NCBI GenBank assembly: GCA_905250025.1
Contig: CAJNOJ010000075.1
Span: forward strand, 186,001-250,000
Direction: 5' to 3'
DNA length: 64,000 bases
Source: Adineta ricciae
Taxonomy: Eukaryota; Rotifera; Eurotatoria; Adinetida; Adinetidae
Part shown: in pieces, positions 46,290-58,467 of the stretch
Layout of the letters: each line of letters begins with the position of its first letter
How positions within the stretch are numbered: the first letter of the stretch is position 1
Position numbers and translations under genes: made by a program
The notes under the pieces: model-generated
The model's database searches: none
What the model saw: the letters and a program-made list of their open reading frames with translations, nothing else
What the model was told of the DNA's origin: nothing

Positions 46290-48719
46290 ATGAGTGTAAA
46301 TGATGATCAACGTGGTAATGGACATTCAGTTCGATTCGATGAAACTGTTTATACGGATGGTGATCAGTCAACAGAAAAAATTCCAGACGACAATAATGAA
46401 TTAAATGCAAGAAATCGATTGAATCAACGGAGATTTAGTCGTAGATCAAGTATTTTAAAACGTCGAGTAAATACAATAACAACATCGGAAGCACCACGAG
46501 TTATTTTATCCGATGAAGGACTCAAAGGTGGACGAGTTTCACCTTTTACAAATTTTCCATTTTTTTTAAAAATGACTGTTCGATCAATCGGAATTGTTTT
46601 CGGTGATATGTAAGTGAATTTATCAATGAATTTTTTTTCTCTAAAAAGAAACTTTTTCTAAGTGGAACATCTCCATTATATGTCGTACAAACTATTTTCG
46701 ATTCTCCTCCAATTGAACGTGATGTTATTGGTGCAATCGCCTTAATCGTTTGGAGTTTAATTGTCGTCGTATCGCTAAAATATGCAATATTTATCTTAAT
46801 AGCAGATAATCGTGGTGAAGGTGGGCCATTCGCTTTATGTGGTTTATTAACTGGTCAAACAAGTTTTCTTCGAAATCGAACAAAACAATTTGTTAGTATT
46901 ATTTCAATCTTATCAGCTTGTTTATTAATTGGTGATAGTGCGTTAACACCAGCTGTATCAATTTTATCTGCATTTGAAGGAATGGTTGTGGCTGAACCAT
47001 CACTTTCACCTTGGACTGTTCGAATATCGGTGATTATGATTATAATTTTGTTTTTAATTCAAAGATGGGGTTCGTCAAGACTTGGTATTTTCTTTGGACC
47101 CATTATGATTTTATGGTTTATTCTATTAGCCACAATTGGAATATGGAGAATTACGTTTAAACCATCGATTTTGAAAGCATTTAATCCATGGGAAGCATTA
47201 CATTATCTAATACGAACAAAAAAAACTGGGTTTTATCAGATTGGATCGATATTTCTGTCGGTAACTGGTTTGGAAGCGTTATATGCTGATTTAGGACATT
47301 TTGGAAGATGGCCTGTAAGATTTGCGTGGTTTGCTTTGGTATTTCCTGCAGTTTTATTGAATTATTTGGGACAAGGTGCGGTTATTATCGTTGATTCTAC
47401 ACTGATTGATAATCCGTAAGTTTTCCCAAGATTTACTAATAGAAACCATGTCGATTTATTTTTCTTTTCAAAGTTTTTATCATGCAGCACCTGAATGGGG
47501 TTTATGGCCATTACTTGTCTTTTCTGTTATTGCATCCACAATTGCTTCACAAGCAGTAATAACAGGAGCATTTTCCTTAGTTTCTCAAGCCGTTGCTATG
47601 GGTTATTGTGTTCCATTTACCGTTGTTCATACATCACAATCAATCATTAGTCATATTTACATTCCAGCTGTAAATTATTTTCTTTTAGCATTAACTCTTG
47701 CCGTAACAATTGGTTTTCAAACAAGTGATAATTTAACAGATGCATATGGTGTTACTGTATGTAGTGTGATGGTTATTACAACAATTCTTTATATGATGGT
47801 TATGCGTTACAGTTGGTCAAATCCAATTTGGATTGTTGCTTTGTTTGGAATCTTTTTAATAATTGACTTATATACATTTGCAGCAATTTGTACGACAAAG
47901 ATTGATTCAGGTGGTTGGGTGGCAATTGTCATTGCAGTTGGTTTGTTTATTTTTTCATTTAGTTGGTATTATGGAAATCATTGTTTAAGACTCTATTTAT
48001 CACAGAACTGTACAACAAATCTAATTGAAGATTTACCAAAAAGATTTGGAATTCAAGAATTTCATCAAACCGATGAAGAAAATAATGATGAAGACGATCC
48101 TCAAAGTTTAACAGATGATGAAAATGACGAAAGAAGATTTTCAAATCGAACAGATTCAAATGAAATTTCAGTTTCAATTATTGAAAATCATTTTGATTCG
48201 AATACACAAGAAGATTCTCCAATTGAACGAACAGAAATTTGTTTTACAAAAGGAGTTGGTTGTTTTCTCAGTACTTCAAAGAAATATACTCCATATGTTT
48301 TTGAAACTTTTCTTCGTCGAATGAATGCATCACAAGAAATTCTAATCTTTCTTAAACTTGATTATGCACGAATCCCATTAATTGATGATGATCAACGATT
48401 AATTGTTAGAAAATTTGGTCAAAATATTTATCATATCACAACTATATTTGGTTATGCGGAAACAAATGTAAATCTTTTTAATGTTCTTCATTTAGCGAGA
48501 CAATTTTATGATATTCCAATAACTGAAGATCAATCAACAATTACTTTTTATCTTCCTAATGAAACTATTCATGTGAATACAAAAGGATGGAAAACATATT
48601 TAAAACGATGGCCTTTGTATATTTATTCAGTTTTAAAGAATTTATATCCTGGTATGCCTTTAAATTTTACATCAATACCAGAAAATACCATTAAAATTGG
48701 AATTCTTGTTGATTTATAA
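46290..48719 (+). CDS. KUP/HAK-type potassium transporter (non-metazoan family)
   Basis: This is a K+ uptake permease of the KUP/HAK/KT family, which moves K+ with H+ across the plasma membrane in bacteria, fungi, plants and protists; the family is absent from nearly all animals. Three exons, 46290-46609, 46663-47415 and 47474-48719, join to about 772 residues. After a ~95-residue polar N-terminus comes the family signature GIVFGDIGTSPLYVV, split by intron 1. ADNRGEGGPFALCGLL, LIGDSALTPAVSILSAFEG, VTGLEALYADLGHFG and FYHAAPEWGLWPL follow. About twelve hydrophobic helices precede a cytoplasmic C-terminal domain with an acidic insert (about residues 495-550). The gene has host-like introns and base composition, so it is established in the genome. 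It converges with the Hv1 gene, 43 nt between stops. Confidence 0.93.
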
Positions 48720-48762
48720 AACACAAACAGGTTTTTTTTCAAATAAAAAAAAAATCTTTTTT

Positions 48763-49795
48763 TTAAGACAAAATTTCTGATTGACTTCTTTGTCTCCATA
48801 GTTTTTCAACATGAGAATTGATCTGTTCATTGCTTGGTAATTTGCCATTTATTTTCAGAAGATTTGTCAAATATTCGACTTTGATATCCTGTTTCTGAAG
48901 CATTTTCTCTGTCATTTCTTTTTCCTGTTCAATAATAATTTGAGCTTCTTGAATTTTCTTGATAATTATTCGATTTTTCAATGAAATTGAATGAACAACT
49001 GCATGAATAGCACGAACAATTTTCCATAATCTTAGAACAACAATAGCAGCTGCAGCTCGTCCTGCTCTTCCCAAATGTCCATAATGAAAATATAATTCCA
49101 TGACAAATGATGTAAATACAATTAAACTGTCTATTAAATACAATGGATTTGTATAATGACGTAAACCAAATGTATAAAATGAGAGAAGAATTTCAATAAC
49201 AAATATGATTAATAATAAAACAGAAAAATAAAATAAAAATAATTCACCACGACTTAGACTTAGTGAATATGGAAGAAAACATGAATCTCGTTGATGTGTT
49301 GTGTTATATTCGAGCATTTCATTATCTGTTAAACACGGAGATGATAATTGAGCTGAAAAAGATTTTTAAAAAAGAAATGAATTTTGAAAGAAAGTTTTAA
49401 TAAAAAAAGAAAAGAAACATAAACATACCAAGAACCAAATCAATGAGAACAACAATAAGATCAATAATAACTAAAAAAATGATGGAATAATGAAATTTTG
49501 GTAATAGAAGAAGATGTGCTAATCTTCTTCGAGAAATTTCGATCCAATTTGATGAATTTTTTATTGAAATTTCTTCATCTTTTTTTCCTTTTTCATCAGT
49601 TGAAATTTTTTGAAGTTCTTCAATGATATTACTCAATTTAATTTCACCTTGAGAAAGTCGTGGTAAAATTCGTGGATTAGATTCTCGAATAATTTTCCAT
49701 TTACTTTCTTTTAAAATACTTTTCTTCATTCGTTTTTCATCAAGATTTGTTGAATTGATTAAATCCTTCGATGATTTCATTCCAATTGTATCCAT
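48763..49795 (-). CDS. HVCN1: Hv1-like voltage-gated proton channel
   Basis: A voltage-sensor-only proton channel. Two exons, 49429-49795 and 48763-49352, join to about 318 residues. S1 (SIIFLVIIDLIVVLIDLVL) has the Asp matching the human selectivity residue D112. S2 is FYFSVLLLIIFVIEILLSF. S3 (LIDSLIVFTSFVMEL) keeps the acidic pair. S4 (VVLRLWKIVRAIH) matches human LRLWRVARIIN: first and third charges Arg, the second Lys, and the Asn replaced by His. A long S1-S2 loop contains two Cys. A cytoplasmic coiled coil follows (IQEAQIIIEQEKEMTEKML), typical of Hv1 dimers. No pore domain is present. Hv1 exports acid when the cell interior is acidic and depolarised. Confidence 0.92.
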
Positions 49796-50900
49796 TATTT
49801 ACATTCAAATATTTCTTTCACTTTTTCTTTTCTAAAATAAAAAAAAAAGAAGAAAATGAAATTTGTCATTTGTTTTTCTTGAAAATGAATATCATTAGAT
49901 TTCTTTTTTCTTCTCTTCAAATATAAATACTTACACACAAATCAAACTAATATTGTTAAAAGAAAAAGAATATTTGATTTGTCTGATGATTATTGATGTG
50001 TAAGATATGATGAAGATGTTCCCAATGAATCTTTTCTATTACAATTGACGAGAATCATAAAGAAAAGAAGAAAAAACATCATCTCGAAATTGATCAATAT
50101 GAGAAAGAAAGAGAAATCGCATCAGTTTTGATCTTTAATATATCATCAATCTCAAATATAATCAATAGAAAAATCTTTTTTTTTTCTCATGTCATTTCTT
50201 TTTTTAGAGATAATTTATCATAAATAAATCCAAAAATAAGAAAAAACTTTTTTTTTTCTTTTTTTATTGAAAAATTCAAGAATTTCTTCAATTTTATTTT
50301 GATGACATTCCGAAGAAAATCAATGAAAGAAGATCGAGATTTGATTTACATGATAATTGCATTTACAAAATCGTCGACAATCTGTTCTATTTATAGACTA
50401 TAACACATCATTCTTTCTGATCTTATCTTCATTTTCTCGCTATTTATATGAGAATTTTTCAAAATAAAAATATTCTTCTCGTTTATTTTTACCTGAATTT
50501 TTTATCATTGAGTTAGTCTAAAGAAATTTCAAACGATTCTTGTTTATGAAAATCAATAAGAGAAAACAAGAAGTGATTTTGTTGTTTCTTTATACAAATG
50601 GTCGATTCTTCTTCTATTGAATTGATCGATTAGTTGAATAAATAGAAAAATCATGATAAAGAAATGAATTCTTCATATATTTGTATGTTGATACTTTAAT
50701 TGAAGATGAATTTCCTTTTGTTATTTAAAAGTTGAAGAGTTCTTCGGAAATATTTCAATGAAAAAGAATGTATCTGCTTGCAAAGATATTTTTTTCTCCA
50801 AATTCTTTTCCTTTGATAAGTGAGAAAACGTGAGAAAATGTCGAAATAAATATGAAAATGTTGAATTCAGTATTCATTTCTCTTATTTATTCGAACAAAA
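49796..50900. other. Very AT-rich intergenic region
   Basis: About 1.1 kb between the divergent starts of Hv1 (-) and the gene at 50901 (+). Many T- and A-runs. No frame or structured element stands out. Confidence 0.5.
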
Positions 50901-51560
50901 ATGGATCCAATGATTGGCAATGAAGACAATTGGAATGAATGTTCGTAAAATGATTTCATTTCAATAGAAGAAATTTCGTTTATTGGAATCTTTTTCAGTT
51001 AAAAAACATTTGATTTTGAAGGAGAAAATATTGAATGAAAATGAAGAAATTCTTGGTTATGATTTTCTTTATGAATATGAAAATCATTTTGTGTTATTAA
51101 ATTATAATTTATTAATTGGAAAATGGAAAATCGTTTCTTCATTATCGAATGAAAAAATAAATCTGGAAAAGATTCTTAATGAAATTTCATCTGAAGAAAA
51201 TCTTCAATTAAAACAACAAATTGCAATTCTTATTGAGAAATTCAACGAATATTTTTCTCGTAAAATTTGTTCAACTATGTTTCTTTGTTTTCAAATTTCT
51301 TTAAATTTAGATTTGAAATATGAAGAAGAACTTCTCGATTTACCAAGTGAATCAATTACAAATCATTTTCAAGAGAAATTGGATAATTTAACACCAACAA
51401 GAAATCATCATCGAATTCGTCAAGATAGTTCATGTAGTTCAAATAATAGTCTAAGATATACTCAGTATGTTCAACTTAACAACTTCGTCTTCTTCTTCTT
51501 TTTTTGCGTTCTTTAGATTTCTTCCTCCATCTTCAATAACATCACTTCCGGTTCGTCGCT
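50901..51560 (+). CDS. Unknown protein, cut by the 100-N gap
   Basis: Exons 50901-50940, 50999-51464 and 51517 onward join in frame (MDPMIGNEDNWNEFKKH ... RYTQFLPPSSITSLPVRR). About 180 residues are visible. The N-terminal half looks globular (ILGYDFLYEYENHFVLLNYN, GKWKIVSSL) and a helical stretch follows (EENLQLKQQIAILIEKF). The C-terminal part is Ser-rich (RQDSSCSSNNSLRY). No family recognised. The remainder lies in the gap. Confidence 0.6.
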
Positions 51561-51660
51561 NNNNNNNNNNNNNNNNNNNNNNNNNNNNNNNNNNNNNNNN
51601 NNNNNNNNNNNNNNNNNNNNNNNNNNNNNNNNNNNNNNNNNNNNNNNNNNNNNNNNNNNN
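51561..51660. other. Assembly gap of 100 Ns
   Basis: Exactly 100 Ns, the usual placeholder for a gap of unknown size. It cuts the gene at 50901 (+) and the CFAP57 gene (-). Confidence 0.99.
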
Positions 51661-53581
51661 ATTTCATCATAATTATAATGTTGATGAAATTGAAGAATAT
51701 TTTCATATGTGACACATAAAATATGTCCTTGATGACTATATTCAATCTACAATTTCAATTCGTATCTTTTGTTTTTCTTCGAAATAGAAAGAAGTTGATC
51801 AATTTACACATTGAACATTAAATAATTGAAATTGTTTAAATAGAATGAAGTTTTCATTTGTATAAAAAGAAATTTGAATTTGATCGAAAAATCCTAAACA
51901 AATAAAGATTCCATTTGGATGAACACTCATCATTATTGGTTCAATTGGAAATTCATATTTGAATTCTTCGATGCTAAAATTCCGAAAGAAACTTTAAAAG
52001 AAGAACAATTCAAAGCAAACATTGTTTTTTCACTTTGTTTGATAATTCCAAATTTGAATTGATCGATCAGAACCAATTGTAAATAGTAAAGATTTTGACA
52101 ATGATAAAACTCCATCAATAATCGATCCTGAATGAGCATCATGAAGACTATTGGAATTGATTATCTCTTCTTTCCTTCGATAATCCTTCGAGAAAGATTT
52201 CATTGGAATAAAAAATTCTTTTTATCAAAACTTTTACCATTTTAGATAAGTCAATTTCATATAAATGATTTCGATTTGTCGCCACTAATAACATTTCCTC
52301 ATTGGGATTCAAAGATAATGAATGTATAAATTCATTTGTTGAATCGTTCACAGAAGATGAAGGTAAAAGAAATCTTCGGAGATAATTCAATTCAATATGA
52401 TTTTCATTTCTTTCATAGACTAAAACTTCCCCTTTTCTAAACAAAATTGTTGTGTTTTTTCTTCTCTTTAAATGAAAGATGGCGTCTTACGATGTTGAGA
52501 CAAAAACACCACGAGGGAAAGATAATAAGGAAATTATTCGAGACGAATGATTTTTATGAAGATAGTCATCAGTAAGGACATTTAAATATCGAAAAGAGTT
52601 TCTTCTTGAATGGTCATGAAGATTAATCAGAGACAATGAAGATCGTTTTGATGGGATGGATAATGATGACGATAAATAGAACGAAGATTTACTTTTCACT
52701 AAATTTCCTTTCGATTTTTTTCGTTTAGTTTCGACCGAATCCAACAAACCATTTCTTTTAATGATAAAGAAAAAGTTCTATTGAAGGCAAAATATGTTTT
52801 CAAATATCTTACACATAATATTGTTGAATAATCTGCCGATCCTTATTTAAAATACAAAGAAAACCATTTTCAAATGCGATCAACATGTGACTTTCGTTCA
52901 ACCAACAGTGTGCAGTGATCTTTGAAGAAGAATATCGAGAGAATTCTTCCCGAAAAATTCGGGAGATCGTTCCATTGTTTAAATGAAATTCTTCAACAAA
53001 ATCATTTCCACTGATTAAAATATTCGATGAATTAATCGGATTGAATGATATTTGTAAATGAAGTGGATTGGTGGATGAATTGATGTGAATATTGATCGTT
53101 CCAATCGATCGTGACTGTGGAATTGACCAACAAGTGAGCACGTGCTCGGATGTTCCTCTGAATTTTTCAAGAAAAGCTTTGAAGAGATTTGTTTTCGGGT
53201 AACTTACGAGAGTACTAAAAGATATTTGGAATTCGAGGAAAAACAAACAGAATTGATTTGATGGGAATTCTTTAATGAAAATGTTTTCAATTTAATTGGA
53301 GGAGATTTGATTATTTGATTAATCTTGTAAAGAATAATTCGAGATTTATTCAGATTACTAAAACCAATTGACAAATATTCTTTATTTGGACTTATTAATA
53401 AACATTCGAACTGATCATTTTCATTTTCAAAATCAATAAAATATTCATTTTTATATTCTTTATTGTAGAATATGATATGTCGATTGGACGGATACACATA
53501 ACAGTATTCATTTAAGTATTCAATACTATTTCGATGCGAAGTTTTCACACCAAATATATGTTTCAATGTTAATAAAGACAT
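51661..53581 (-). CDS. CFAP57: CFAP57-like WD-repeat ciliary protein, C-terminus in gap
   Basis: CFAP57 (WDR65) is a WD-repeat, coiled-coil protein of motile-cilia axonemes, linked to inner dynein arm assembly. The start is the ATG at 53581 (MSLLTLKHIFGVK), matching the family's opening. Blades seen in order: CLLISPNKEYLSIGFS, LQISFNPINSSNILISGNDF, ITAHCWLNESHMLIAFENG, SLSLNPNEEMLLVATNRNHL, SLLFTIGSDRSIQIWNY, MMSVHPNGIFICLGF, then YSHQGHILCVTYEN at the gap. A Ser-rich loop (about 52487-52747) interrupts the propellers, as in other CFAP57 proteins. The second half (remaining WD repeats and the long coiled coil) is lost in the gap. Rotifers have a ciliated corona, so expression there is expected. 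Confidence 0.85.
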
Positions 53582-55085
53582 CTTCAAATTCTTTACCGCG
53601 AGATTCTTCTTAATTAATTTCATTTCAGAAGTGTTTCTTTCGAACAAAAAGATCTTTTCGTGTTCGATTTAACTTTAGGAAGGACGAGTAAACGAATACT
53701 GTTCAACAATTCCATCAATCCTTTTGAATAGTTAAAGTTTAAACTATTTAAAACATATTTGTTTTCATTAGACTAGTAAAGTAAAATGTACAGATAATTC
53801 GACAGAACGTATAGCAACAACTGTGAAGGAGAAAGAAAACCTTAATTACATTTTCTACGAATAATTTGAAACTCTTGGTAAATCATAGCTTTCAGTGTTT
53901 GGTGTCTCATCATCACTTGGAAAATTATAGTAGTGTCAGTAGTGACTAAATGAATCTATAGATACAAACAGGCATTCCTTGAGTGGAATACTAGATGATT
54001 GCGTCTGTATTCAAGTCGAACAATCCAGCACAGAAATGGGAAGTTTTCTGACGTTTCTATCAATTAATCCTGTAATATTACTTCAGGCGTTATCATCCTA
54101 GGTGGTCCAGAAATTTGTTGAAGACTTTGAAATTCAATGTATGACGTTAACTCTAGAAAGGACAAACAATCCCATGATCAACAAGGCAACAAAACGTTTA
54201 CATCATCCACGTTTTCTATAGAAGAATATTCTTCACGGTATGCTATTTCGATCGTTCTCTTTTTCAGCTTCGATCTGAATGGATGTGTTCATATTCGAGG
54301 AACATGGATATTACAGGAGAAGAATGGAAAGATATCAGATGTAGGAAAAGAAAGAAAAGATGGATTGATATCTTCGCCAAGCACAGTATATAAACATTGT
54401 ATTCTTTGCATTTAGATATTAAAATGTCAATTGAAGTGTTCTTGCGTAGGTTGACGGTCGACAATATCCAAGTAAGAAAACAAAATATCTCTCGACGCAA
54501 TAGAATGTCTTTATTGATTTAGATGGAGGATTTGAATAAAAATGAACCAAAGGCTCAAGTACGCATCGTGCTATGATGAACGATACAACAATCGATACAG
54601 ATATGCGCAATCAATCGAGACTCTACACAGAACAAGCGAAGGCAGAGTTACAAATCATTCATGCGTTACAAAAATTCATTGTATATCGAAATACATGAAA
54701 TGTTGGCTTCCATTGGTCTTCATTACATGATAAACGCTTTACAACACGTCATTCTAAGAAACAAAAAATCGAACTTGAATATGATTTAAACATCCATGTT
54801 TACCGGGCGTTGCAGTGCCTACAATCGAACATCGTGGATCCTACGACCGAATATCTCTATAGAAAATATTAATTATGATCGCTGGAGTAAATCACTTCCA
54901 TGTTACATCGTCACGATAAGCTGTTCAACTTCAGCACGCGAACCCTTAATTCCAAAGGAACGAGAAGATCTTTCCATCGATTGGTTCATTCACAATTAGT
55001 CTAGTCTATTTCTTCAGGTCATCATTGAACCAGATGACGGCATCGATATAAATGTGTCATTGTTCCTCTCGCCGATAAAGAGGAA
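53582..55085. other. Region with a possible small unrecognised gene
   Basis: A weak gene model lies on the plus strand: an ATG near 54424 (MSIEVFLRRLTVDNIQ), a donor, an acceptor before ATGGAGGATTTG at 54523, a further intron, and a frame ending EMLASIGLHYMINALQ...NLNMI. The splice sites fit the local style but no family is recognised. The rest shows nothing. Confidence 0.2.
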
Positions 55086-56803
55086 ATGGACACACTCGAA
55101 GAGACAAACATGAAGAAATTCAATAGTAATCTGCTTGATTTACCCGATGAAATCTTCCTCATGATTTTCAAGGACCTCACAATGCTTGATATATTTTCTT
55201 CACTTGTGAATGTTGATCGACGTTTTCATCGATTAGCAATAGATCCTCATTATGTTCGTCATTTTGATCTAACTGACACGATGATCATCCAATCACTGTG
55301 CAATCGATCTTCTTCGATTGATATCCAGTTCCTTCCGCGATTCAGTGAACAAATCTTACCTCGAATTCATCACCACATCCATCAACTTACTGTCGAACAG
55401 TCGTCGATTAAGTCATTTCTTACCGTCAATTATCCTCAACTCAATTCATTGTCGTTGGTCAATTTTGAAGAGGAAATACTTTATCAATGTTTCACTGGTA
55501 CAGTCTTTCGAATTATAGATTCCTTGAAAAGGTAATATCTATGTTTTTTGTTTTCTAGATGATTTAGTTCTTCGTGATCTGACCGAACGCGTGACAAATC
55601 TGAACGTTGATATAAAAAAACCGATAGAGAAATTCTCGAAAACTGTGCCGAAGATTTTCGCATCCATCATCTCTCTATGCAAAGGATTAACCGATCTGAA
55701 TTTTTGTTATATGTTTCCTACGGGACAATGCGAGTTGTTTATTTACGCTATTCCGCGAAAAAGTAATATTTCGTCGAGTTTAACAACGTTGAAAATCAAT
55801 GTCAAAACCTTCATCGATTGTGTTTATATTCTTGATGGACGCTTCGAATGTTTATCGACGTTCATTGTCAAAGTGAAAGAGATTTTTGATATACAACTGG
55901 ATATCCGTGGAGGAGTAAGTAACATTTTCAACGATCTTCGGTCAAATGAAATCATTCTTTGTTTGATAGAAACCACTTCCAAAGCTGAAATGTTTTTCAT
56001 TTATTAGTTTCGATATGACATGTGAATATGATGATCTTATTGTTCCATTACTTCGTCGGATGATCAATTTGGAAGAACTACAACTGTATCTAGTCGTAGT
56101 AAGAAAGGAATTGTGTTGTGTTGATGGCTTTGACTTATGGTATCAGTTTCTCGATCGCATGACACAACTGAAGAAGTTTACATTTAACATCCATACAACA
56201 GTCTGGGCCCGGTGGCCTCAAACTATAATTCCATCAAATGAAGATATTCAACGTAGTTTCCATGGACGAAACTATCCACCCGTAGTGTCATGTATTACGA
56301 AGAGACCAAAATTGTTTGACCATGAATGTCACATCTATTCCCTTCCGTACGATTTTGAATATTATTCTGATCTCAACAATCGTTTCCAGGGTGGCATGTT
56401 TTCTAAAGTTCGACAATTGAAAATGCGTGACAACGTGCCTTTCGAATATTCACTATTCGAGGTTGTTGCTCGTGACTTTCCTTTTCTCCAATTCCTGTAC
56501 ATATCAAATACGAATCCAATGAAAGACAAAGAATATTCCTGTGCATTGATCGCATTTCCTTATCTGACACTGCTCAATCTTCATGAAGCAAATGTAGACT
56601 ATGCCGAACTATTCCTCTCGCAAACAAAGATGCATCTACCATGTTTATTGAATCTCTCGTTGGAGTTGAATCAACTCACAAGTATAACAAACCATTTCAC
56701 TGAAGATCCGACGCATTTCAATCTGAAGACATTGAAAAGTATCGATGTATGTGAATCCTTTGTTCGTCCAGAAAACTTTCATCAATATTGTCCTTTGTTA
56801 TAA
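55086..56803 (+). CDS. F-box-like protein with leucine-rich region
   Basis: Exons 55086-55497, 55559-55914 and 55970-56803 join in frame to about 533 residues. The start is the ATG at 55086, or 55110 (MKKFNSN). A textbook F-box lies near the N-terminus (LLDLPDEIFLMIFKDLTMLD, then SSLVNVDRRFHRL). It is followed by irregular leucine-rich stretches (NYPQLNSLSLVNF, MINLEELQLYL, FPYLTLLNLHEAN). A likely ubiquitin-ligase substrate adaptor of the bdelloid F-box-like family; substrates are unknown. No lesions were seen, unlike the copy at 29862-31527. Confidence 0.82.
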
Positions 56804-57782
56804 AAGTTGTCAATAAAAGGTCTGATTTTGGCCCATCGACTATGAATGACTTTCTATTTCTTCGATTTACTGAAAATAAGGTATATGTCAGGCATCTTTC
56901 TATTATTATTTGTTTCCTATCTTAATTTTTGGAAATGTATAATAGAATGAGTCATATATCCTCAATCAATCTAATTAAACTGCTGTTGTAGCGAGAAGAA
57001 TTTGTGTCGGAACAGAGAGGAAAAGTGACTTCCCGTTTTGCCCTTCAATGATTACTCTGGATATCATTTTGGTCAAGAACGTTCTTAGAAGAAGGAGCAA
57101 AGTGTCTGTGCGGCAAGAATATTCAGAAGCTTCGAAAAAAACTTCCTCTATAAGAGTCTATCGATTTCCTCCTGGCTTTAGCTTCTCTAACAGTTCTTGA
57201 GGGTGAGGGTGAAGGCAAAAATGCGGAGAGAGATATCTCGAAGTGAGGGTGCACGTAGGGTGTTACCTCGTAAAGTAACGGTGGGAGTGCTGCCTCGTAT
57301 AGCATAAATGACAATGCCATGATCGTTGAAGGGGGTGTGAAAATGAATAATCGATAAAATGAAAATTTGCTGGTTTTGAGATCTTATAGAGGAATACCTG
57401 GATAACTGGAGTAAGAATTGATTTAATGATTTCAACTTTCGACTTAGACAGTACTGATCGAGTAATGAGGAAAGTATTAACAAAGGCTTTTGAAGACCTT
57501 CTGAGCGCTCACAGAAAAGTAATCGGTTTTTGCACATGATGTTCTTGCAAATACAGGAATAATTGAAAAGTTCAACTATTCAAGTATAATAGTTGAATAC
57601 TTGAATTCAAGTTTCGAGTTCGACACTACTGGTCTTCATTCAAACTCATCTCCCCAAATCATCAAGCATATGAAATGATCGATAGATATGTTTTCATTTC
57701 CTCAACGTTTACAATGTCTTCATGAAAAAGAAAAAAAAAGATATAAAAAAACGAACAAACGTATTTCGATTTGTTAATATGT
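56804..57782. other. Intergenic region
   Basis: No supported gene. Frames at 57123-57537 on the minus strand contain GTGAGGGTG-type repeats and look random. Confidence 0.4.
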
Positions 57783-58264
57783 CTATTGTTTAACAATTCC
57801 ATCGATCCATTTAAGATAATCAGGATTTCCACTGTTAATTGGAAGTTCAATTAGTTCTGGTACTTCATATGAATGATTCGCTTTAACGAATTCGATTAAT
57901 TTCGGAACAAATTCTTTTCTTGTCTTAATCATCAAAATGAATTCATTATCTTCTTGAATTGCTGATTTCCATTCATAAATCGAACGAATATTTGGAATAA
58001 TATTAACACATGCACCTAAATGCGATTCAACAATCGAACGAGCTAATTTTCGAGCTTCTTCATCTGTGGACACTGTTGTTACACAAGCTGAATATTCAGA
58101 TGAACCTATCGATGCCATTGAACGTTTTATAATGATCTGATGAGTTATCAAATATAAAAATAAAGAAAAGAAAATGACATACAAGTAAGAAGAGTTGATT
58201 TGCATCTAGAAGTAACGAAACTCACCGAATTAAACAAATGTTTTCTAATCAATTTTACTAACAT
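57783..58264 (-). CDS. CUTA: CutA-like protein
   Basis: CutA1 is a small trimeric ferredoxin-like-fold protein; bacterial CutA is tied to divalent-metal tolerance, and animal CUTA to acetylcholinesterase anchoring and metal binding. Core motifs: YSACVTTVSTDEEARKLARS, HLGACVNIIPNIRSIYEWK, FILMIKTRKEFVPKLIEF and HSYEVPELIELPI. The best model has exon 1 at 58226-58264 (MLVKLIRKHLFNS) and exon 2 at 57783-58136, about 130 residues; the basic, hydrophobic N-terminus looks like a mitochondrial presequence. An unspliced reading from 58205 would give a membrane anchor instead. A splice acceptor (TTGATTTCAG) lies 1 nt before the ATG, and the gene is 203 nt behind EDC3. Confidence 0.88.
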
Positions 58265-58467
58265 ACTGAAATCAAGATTAAATCAAATCTTTTCTGTAGA
58301 GAAATTCGTCTTGTTAATATCAAATTCGAGAAAGAAGATTTTTGTGTTCTGGTCATGTTTTTAATGCATTTTTAATAAAAATACAAAGACAAACGAAGAG
58401 AAAAAAAAGAACATAAAATAGAGAAAGTTTAGTCTTGATAAAAAAAAAAGAAGACGAGATGAATGTG

